Assembly (NCBI GenBank): GCA_964017235.1
Contig: OZ024936.1
Location: forward strand, 34,866,040 to 34,930,039
Length of the DNA: 64,000 nucleotides
Origin: Sabellastarte sp. h YS-2021
Lineage: Eukaryota > Annelida > Polychaeta > Sabellida > Sabellidae
Reading direction: 5' to 3'
A program made the position numbers and the translations under genes. Each line of letters starts with the position of its first letter. The first letter of the stretch is position 1. Of the stretch, positions 60,201 to 64,000 are shown one piece after another. Under the pieces are notes generated by a model, which was not told the origin of the DNA, ran no database searches, and worked only from the letters and a program-made list of their open reading frames with translations.

Positions 60201-63200
60201 ACTGGAGGGAGAACAGCTTTCTGGAGGCCAGGGTGAGACTTAGAATTCTGTGTTATTTAACAGACGCATTTTAATAGTTTTGACAGCAATATAAAGTACA
60301 TATTGAAAGTTTTCACTCTCACAAGACAGACCCATAAAACTAAGTTTTAGGATGGAATAAATAAACTATTCTATGTTTAGTGTATGAGATCCTCTAGTGT
60401 AATTATAACACAATTGGTTGAAATTGGCATGGTCTTCAGTTAAACTCTATTGGTCATTAAAACTGCAAGATATTTGAAATAAGTCAATTTGTCATCTGTC
60501 TTTTGCACATTCATGTAGGAATGGCTCCTCTTGTGTCTGTTACTTTAGGAGAATTTTAACACTGAGGTGTTACCATAAAACCATTGTTACATTATGTTAG
60601 ATTGCTTTAATTATTGTTTCCGCCGAACAAAAGTTGGGGATACTTAGGATTCAGTACGGTCACTCCACCGCAGAGATTTTCTTTCGAACGTGATAACTTA
60701 AAAAGATTTTAGTTAGACCTTTCAAATTTGGTATGTGGGTATATATGGGCAATGCCACAAACACTATTGTTTTGTGACCTTGACCTTCAATTTCAAGGTC
60801 ACTGGTGGCCTCTTAAAGGTCAGATTTTGGCCATTTTTTCACATTTTGGCCCAGTTCTCAAATACAGAAAGTTAAATCATCCTATGGGTGGTATATATAA
60901 TACATATATATGGCCTCTGTAAGCATGTAGGAATTTGACCTTGAAGCTCTTCATTGTCTGTCATCCACAGACCACCAAAGTACCGGGGATAAACTCTGTC
61001 GAGACGCAATATCTAGTTTTGGTAAGTATTGGTTATATTTGAGACATTCAGTGCCTTTGCATATCTTAGGGGAGTTATTATGTCTCAGTGATGACACACT
61101 GGTCTCCTGTCTGTTCTGTTGTGGGTTCAAATGTTGGTTTTGGCCGTAAATGGAAAAGTCACCAGTCATTTTCCTATATATTTTCCTATCTTACACACAT
61201 TAATGCCTTACTACATACCCTGATGTGACTGCTGCACTGTGATAACCCCAAATACATAGCATTTATACAGCTGTAATTGAATGTTACAGTGAATTTTTCA
61301 GATCCGTGATGTTGAAGTGAGAATGAGATGGCAGTATGAGGAGGAGAACATGTAAGTGGCATATTATTATATTTCATTTCTGTGTATAACTTTTACCACA
61401 TTCTATTCCTGAGAACTACTGTTTGTACATGGGGTAAAGTCTTGGTTGTCTAGATTTTATTGTCTTAATGACTTTTGGTATCTTAATGGCTAAAGACAAT
61501 GCATTCCAATGAAATTAATTTTGGAATGATGATTATTCAGTAAAAGCTCCATTTTCTAGAGGCAGGATTTTGTTTGCATAATAGAAGCTTCACACTATAG
61601 GGAAGTGTTTTGGTGTCAAACATTAAGAAAATACATATTTGACAGATTTGAGATTAAAGTCAAATTGGAATAAGTTTTAGTGACAAAGTTCAATCTGCAC
61701 CCTTGCTAATATATCAGACAGAAAAAGCTTATAAACCCATTTAGATCCTTTTTAATATGCTTGAAAAGCTCTTTAGTTGCAATAAACTGACAATCACGAT
61801 GTAACAATACATGAAAGTGTGAATTGACAGAGTATGATTCTGCTTTCAGATGTGCTGCACTTGACTGTGAGGAGGAGAAGTGTGCATACTTGAAGAACAC
61901 CTACACTGAACAGGTCTGTGTGAACACTTTGCTGTCTTTACCTATTTACTGTGGTGATGTTTCTACTGTTACATACCCAGCATGTATAAGCCATCCACAG
62001 CTGGAAGTATCCACTTATTGTCCACCACAATTATTTGCATTAATGTATGGTACTTGAAAAATTCAATAACCTGAAGTTTCTCAAGTTTTAGTTTTTACCC
62101 CACAGCCCTTAAGGGCTGTCGGGGTATTGTTTTCACCCATGGTGTCCGGATGGGCGGGCGGGCAAGTGAGAAGAAAAAGTTTGTCCGGGCTGTATCTCAG
62201 AAACCGTAAGGTGTAGGAAGGTGATACTTGGTAGGGACATTGGTTAGGAGGTGTAGTTGTGTAACGTCATGTTATGACCTTGATTTGACCTTGCCCTAGT
62301 GACCTTGACCTATAAAATCTTGTCCAGGCCATATCTCAGAAACTGTAAGGTACAGGAAGTTGATACTTGGTAGGGTCATTGGTGGGGGATTGTAGGTGTC
62401 CAATGTCATGGTGTGACCTTGATTTGACCTTTGACCTTGCTGTAGTGACCTTGACCTTTGAAATATTGACTGGGCTATATCTTGGAAACCATAAGGTGAC
62501 GGAAGTTGATATTTGCTAGGGATATTGGTTATGAGTTGTAGGTGTGCAACATCATTCTGTGACCTTGATTTGACCATTGACCTTACCATAGTGACCATGA
62601 GTTTTAAAATCTTGGCTATTTCTTGGATTCCATGAGGTGTAGAAGGTTGACACTTTGGTAGGGACATTGGTTAGGGAGTGTATGTAAATGTATGTGTCCA
62701 TCATGGTGTGGCCTTTTTGCTCTGCCAAAGTGTGTTCATCTGCCATATTTGAGACACCTTTCTCTTATGACAAAGATGTATGGATTGCTGCAACTAATTA
62801 TTATATGCACTTTTACAAAATTATGCTATTTCTGTTGACAGCTATTCTCCAATTAATAAATTTTACAGCTTCATATTTTTAGTTTACTGATTAATATTGT
62901 TATCTTGCTATTTGAATTGTCTTGTTTTGGTACTTTATCTTTACATATATTTTCTTTCTCTTAGATGTTATTTTCTCTACTTAAACATTATTTGGACCTT
63001 TATAGAAGTAACACTGTGCTAAAAGTATCCCGGTCTTTGTACTGTTTCACTACCTCTATATGTCATGGTATTGAAAACTATTTCCCCTGGCTGTGGGGTA
63101 TGGGCATCTCTGATGCTATTTTTTTACCTTGTAAATATCTCTTCTCTACTAACCTATAAAATAAAGCCCCTACTTTAATCTATGTTGTGTATCGTGGTCA

Positions 63201-63936
63201 AGTTGACTTTTGGCTCACAAATTTTGACCTCCAGACAATCACACCTGGGAACTGATTATCCACCATAAGCCATATTTAACCTAAATACTATGGAATATGA
63301 ACACGGGGACTTTTTAAATTTAGTCTTTTTGCATTTCATCTTTAATATAGCTTAATTTTACTCATAAATCATTAAAAATGGTGGAAAATAAAAGTAAAAC
63401 ATCTCTCATTAGCTATATACAGAAAAATATATCACTCAATGACATGAAGATTAACAAAATAATACGTGTGCTATGCACTCATATAATATTGTCATCTTCA
63501 TTGTCCATTGTCTGTCTCATTCAGGAGTTTTCCTAATATCCAGTGCTTCATATCTAAATACGATGCCACATCTTTTACATATATACATAACTTGAGCATT
63601 ATTATTTGAAAAATGATTTGACCAGATATTATTTTAAACTGAGCCTTTTATTTAAACATCGAAAAGAGTGCAGAAGTTTGTGACAAGAATGTCTTGCACC
63701 TGCTGCTTTAATTCAAATTGTGTTTATCTGCACCCAAGTCTTAACAGAAGGCTATATGTAATGTCTTTCTGAAATTCAATTTACTGGTGAATGGTCGTCA
63801 TAGAACAACTGTGTAAAATAGTTGGATTTTACATGACAGTTCAGTGTTTTTAATAACCATAAACAGTAATTGACTTAACCTTCCATGTTTTATTTTGCAG
63901 ATAAGGTCTATGGAAAGGAACCAGCACCAGTACTGG
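42237..63936 (+). CDS. TANGO1/cTAGE5 (MIA3/MIA2)-like ER-exit-site protein, N-terminal part, fourteen exons
   Basis: Exons: 42237-42303, 43681-43721, 45829-45957, 46539-46637, 47088-47162, 49491-49538, 52422-52484, 52951-53013, 53598-53660, 54026-54088, 60170-60232, 61302-61351, 61850-61913 and 63901-63936. Phases agree throughout, giving 308 residues that continue off the right edge. A 55-residue N-terminus (VLPQSVVRFLDTESLGL) precedes one membrane span, residues about 57-78 (VILLQLLALYALTVYALWAFF), then basic KRDRK and a long coiled coil. ENEQLQRK...DKYWREN and NTYTEQIRSMERNQHQYW match conserved cTAGE5/TANGO1 coil spacing (ENxxLQxK...LYxEN; Y..QI.S.E...H..W). These proteins sit at ER exit sites and recruit COPII for bulky cargo. 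No luminal SH3-like domain is encoded before the membrane segment, so this is a short-type form or uses an internal promoter. Extra phase-0 exons could be missing. Other coiled-coil membrane proteins remain possible. Confidence 0.62.
42393..42617. mobile_element. Small foldback element in intron 1 of the TANGO1-like gene
   Basis: The left arm starts GGTTGTCACAATACCGTGCG and continues with a near repeat GTCACAATTCCGTGCAT. The right arm (to 42617) is its reverse complement with few mismatches. Each arm thus holds two tandem copies of a TGTCACAATNCCGTGC unit. The whole is 225 bp, with no clear target duplication. Confidence 0.6.
42760..43600. repeat. Degenerate repeat words in intron 1 of the TANGO1-like gene
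   Basis: Variants of TCAGTTAAATCA(T/C)TGG followed by (A/G)GACATTGTA recur (about 42818, 43108, 43235-43270, 43290), together with AGGTTGTAAACAATCA-like words. 43362-43420 also resembles the tail of the SINE-like sequence at 44270-44340. No gene frame. Confidence 0.35.
44190..44345 (+). mobile_element. tRNA-derived SINE-like sequence, second family
   Basis: TCCTCTGTGGCCTAGTGGTT resembles a tRNA A-box region and GTGGGTTCAAATCC a B box about 70 bp later. The stem between is extended by an imperfect GGTGACAGGATCACATCCTGTCACC palindrome. The downstream body ends GATGTAAAACCCTAAGTTTG. The body differs from the SINEs at 12784 and 41201. A fragment of the same body may lie at 43362-43420. No target duplication was found. 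Confidence 0.5.
47903..48378. mobile_element. hAT-type MITE 1, with 8-bp target duplication
   Basis: Perfect 16-bp inverted ends TAGGGATGGGTCGGTA/TACCGACCCATCCCTA. CTTTCTTT flanks both sides (47895-47902 and 48379-48386). Length is 476 bp. No transposase frame. An 8-bp duplication with TAGGG-type ends is the hAT signature. Confidence 0.85.
48461..48820. mobile_element. hAT-type MITE 2, with 8-bp target duplication
   Basis: Perfect 16-bp inverted ends TAGGGCAGGGTCGGTA/TACCGACCCTGCCCTA. TCCTGTAC flanks both sides (48453-48460, 48821-48828). Length is 360 bp. The ends share GGGTCGGTA with MITE 1, so both were probably moved by related transposases. Confidence 0.88.
49573..49964. mobile_element. 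hAT-type MITE 3, starting 34 bp after an exon
   Basis: The left end TAGGGGTGCGAC and right end GTCACACCCTA form an imperfect inverted pair. The flanks are CTGTATAA (49565-49572) and CTATATAA (49965-49972), an 8-bp duplication with one mismatch. Length is 392 bp. It begins only 34 bp beyond the 3' border of the exon 49491-49538. Confidence 0.7.
50063..51788 (+). mobile_element. Non-autonomous Helentron-like element (HINE/pearl architecture), copy 1
   Basis: The left end TTTTTACCCCACAGCC runs into a palindrome (CAGCCCTTAATGGCTG). The right side has GGCTGTGGGGTA (51754-51765), the inverse of the left subterminal repeat, then GGGCATCTCTGATGC, which folds as a 5-bp stem, and a T-rich end. Between lie eight tandem units. 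Subterminal inverted repeats, a tandem-repeat core, a 3' hairpin and T-rich insertion are the hallmarks described for HINEs and bivalve pearl elements. Copy 2 at 62092-63125 shares both ends, which sets the borders. No replicase is present. Confidence 0.7.
50150..51303 (+). repeat. Minisatellite core, eight units of about 139-146 bp
   Basis: Units start at about 50150, 50289, 50435, 50581, 50721, 50867, 51013 and 51157. Each opens with (G)TCCGGGCTATATCTC, has CCGTAAGGTGTAGGAAGTTG and TGCAACGTCATGG, and closes with a run of TGACCT words and TATAAAATCTT. Neighbouring units differ at few sites, so the array is young or homogenised. Confidence 0.92.
51890..51961 (+). mobile_element. Diverged SINE tail interrupted by hAT-type MITE 4
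   Basis: AAACCTTGACC, TCCCTCAGCTACCCATC and ACAATATGACCACTGTAATG follow the order of the SINE body at 41280-41370 (GAACCCTTACG, CTTCCAACTACC, GTGATATGACCAGTACAGTG). The SINE sequence resumes after the MITE at 52331 (ATTGAAAGTGATGTCAAAAA). Only the 3' half can be recognised. Confidence 0.5.
51962..52330. mobile_element. hAT-type MITE 4, with 8-bp target duplication
   Basis: Imperfect inverted ends TAGCGTTGGTATCGA and (reverse) TAGTGCTGGTATTGT, with ATCGATATC-rich arms. ATTGAAAG flanks both sides (51954-51961, 52331-52338). Length is 369 bp. It lies in the intron before the exon at 52422. Confidence 0.8.
54003..54016 (+). repeat. Short (TG)n tract next to a splice acceptor
   Basis: TTTGTGTGTGTGTGTGC lies about 10 bp before the acceptor CAG of the exon at 54026, replacing much of the expected polypyrimidine tract. 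Confidence 0.7.
54669..54861 (+). repeat. DIRS left inverted terminal repeat
   Basis: It begins near TTTTATTGCGTTAATACGTC and runs to CATGCTGAAGTTATCACGTC. Compared with the right copy it has an insertion around 54716-54760 and scattered substitutions. The outer border is inferred from the complementary copy in the internal region. Confidence 0.75.
54971..56715 (+). pseudogene. DIRS gag-like ORF1, broken
   Basis: It starts MASPGQKRGSCRHMMALFDS. A Cys/His-containing N-terminus (HSKYVRCCEKGLGIDPC) and EQKKQLVTPTCKNQ are typical of the first DIRS ORF, and Lys/Ser-rich sequence follows. The frame breaks at the stop at 55382-55384 and again near 55800 and 56500. Later pieces (56028-56501 and 56440-56715) continue in other frames. 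It would supply the nucleic-acid-binding structural protein. Confidence 0.65.
57271..58780 (+). pseudogene. DIRS reverse transcriptase and RNase H, frameshifted
   Basis: In successive frames: LVPKPDNRWRPILDLSTLN (about 57525-57585), SIDFKDAYFHIPIH (57658 on), QFKALPFGLSTAPMEFT, and IHQYLDDWLVRA (57850 on), which holds the YLDD catalytic motif. RNase H follows with QIFTDASKEG (58255-58284), ESKLHVNYLELKAVFLAL and ITIDNTTVVAYINKEGG (58430-58480). Then comes VDLFATRFNNKLPQFVSP (58690-58740). The motif order and ALPFGL...YLDD pairing are those of DIRS polymerases. Frame changes near 57600, 57970, 58285 and 58515 break it. Confidence 0.85.
58960..59370 (+). pseudogene. DIRS tyrosine recombinase, N-terminal part only
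   Basis: DSAIKEQGFSEAVAARIEAP and SARSIYEAKCTIFTKWCLSN (59040-59170) match the N-terminal helical domain of DIRS recombinases. After a frame change and a stop come TIDGYRSAIADKLGN and NLTYLLDSFHRDRPK (59255-59360). The sequence then jumps directly into the internal complementary region, so the catalytic Arg/His-x-x-Arg/Tyr part is deleted. Confidence 0.75.
59373..59443 (+). repeat. DIRS internal complementary region
   Basis: The first 15 bases, ATTAACGCAATAAAA, are the reverse complement of the outer left end (54669-54683). The rest, from TTGCAAATTTAATAAGTAAA through ACCCTATCCAATGGAC, is the reverse complement of the outer right end (about 59630-59679). Together they mirror a right-end/left-end circle junction, the function proposed for this region in DIRS replication. 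Confidence 0.8.
59511..59679 (-). repeat. DIRS right inverted terminal repeat
   Basis: Reverse complement of the left repeat, from GATGCGATGATGTCAGCATG to ATTAAATTTGCAA. It is the better-preserved copy, because its outer 50 bp match the internal complementary region almost completely. Confidence 0.75.
60610..60960 (+). repeat. Dispersed repeat family D, copy 2
   Basis: It matches 6728-7150 in order: GGATACTTAGGATTCAGT, TTTGGTATGTGGGTATATAT, GTGACCTTGACCTTCAATTT, TTTTGGCCCAGTTCT, GGTGGTATATATAA, ATGGCCTCTGTAAGCATG. It lies in the intron before the exon at 61302. Confidence 0.6.
62092..63125 (+). mobile_element. Non-autonomous Helentron-like element (HINE/pearl architecture), copy 2
   Basis: Same ends as copy 1: TTTTTACCCCACAGCCCTTA with palindrome CAGCCCTTAAGGGCTG at the left, GGCTGTGGGGTATGGGCATC and TCTGATGCTATTTTT at the right. 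About four degenerate units (starts near 62183, 62322, 62467 and 62606) replace the eight of copy 1. The unique part 62880-63125 aligns with 51545-51788. It lies in the intron before the exon at 63901. Confidence 0.7.
63126..63900. other. Intron sequence before the last exon seen
   Basis: AT-rich; no repeat or ORF recognised. It ends in the acceptor TTTTATTTTGCAG at 63900, which opens the 36-nt exon encoding IRSMERNQHQYW. Confidence 0.4.
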
Positions 63937-64000
63937 GTAAGTGACATGCAGTACACTGCATTTCAATCATTTTTCTCTTGTTGATTCAGTGTAAATTCTA

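Noticed and set aside
62296..62746. Minus-strand frames of 123 and 64 codons in the second minisatellite
   Set aside because: Repetitive translation of the tandem units, with no support for coding.

Overview
This is animal nuclear DNA: intron-rich, AT-rich and dense in mobile elements. Several features point to a lophotrochozoan, most likely a marine mollusc. These are a tRNA-derived SINE ending in an AAATAAATAAA-type tail, PIF/Harbinger elements with a MADF-type companion ORF, a DIRS retroelement, non-autonomous Helentron-like elements with a tandem-repeat core, and long poly-C/poly-G tracts. The species cannot be fixed from the sequence alone.

Three host genes lie on the plus strand. (1) The 3' part of a GAREM-like gene (exons from 2219 to 9376) encodes proline-rich sequence and a C-terminal SAM domain. 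(2) A complete second GAREM-like gene (16707-34220) has six exons whose splice phases all agree, giving 599 residues: a CABIT-type N-terminus, a basic/proline-rich middle with Grb2-type and PI3K-type tyrosine motifs, and a C-terminal SAM domain. The two look like tandem paralogues. (3) The 5' part of a TANGO1/cTAGE5 (MIA3/MIA2)-like gene (42237-63936, continuing off the right edge) has fourteen phase-consistent exons for a short N-terminus, one membrane segment and a long coiled coil; five of the coil exons are exactly 63 nt.

Most of the rest is mobile DNA, much of it inside introns. Intron 1 of the second GAREM-like gene holds two PIF/Harbinger elements, one inserted in the other, each with a TTA target duplication. 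Its intron 3 holds a candidate solo LTR and a 1.4-kb TA-flanked inverted-repeat element. Its intron 4 holds a degraded dispersed repeat and a LINE fragment. The intergenic region 34.2-42.2 kb holds a nearly open 5'-truncated LINE, a 1.1-kb inverted-repeat element with a SINE inside, and further fragments. The TANGO1-like introns carry four hAT-type MITEs with 8-bp target duplications, two Helentron-like elements whose minisatellite cores are packed with nuclear-receptor half-sites, and a 5-kb DIRS element with inverted terminal repeats and an internal complementary region.

No CRISPR array, operon, riboswitch or functional tRNA/rRNA gene was seen. Exon boundaries were assigned by reading frame, phase agreement and GT/AG signals without transcript data, so untranslated exons and extra phase-0 exons could be missing.
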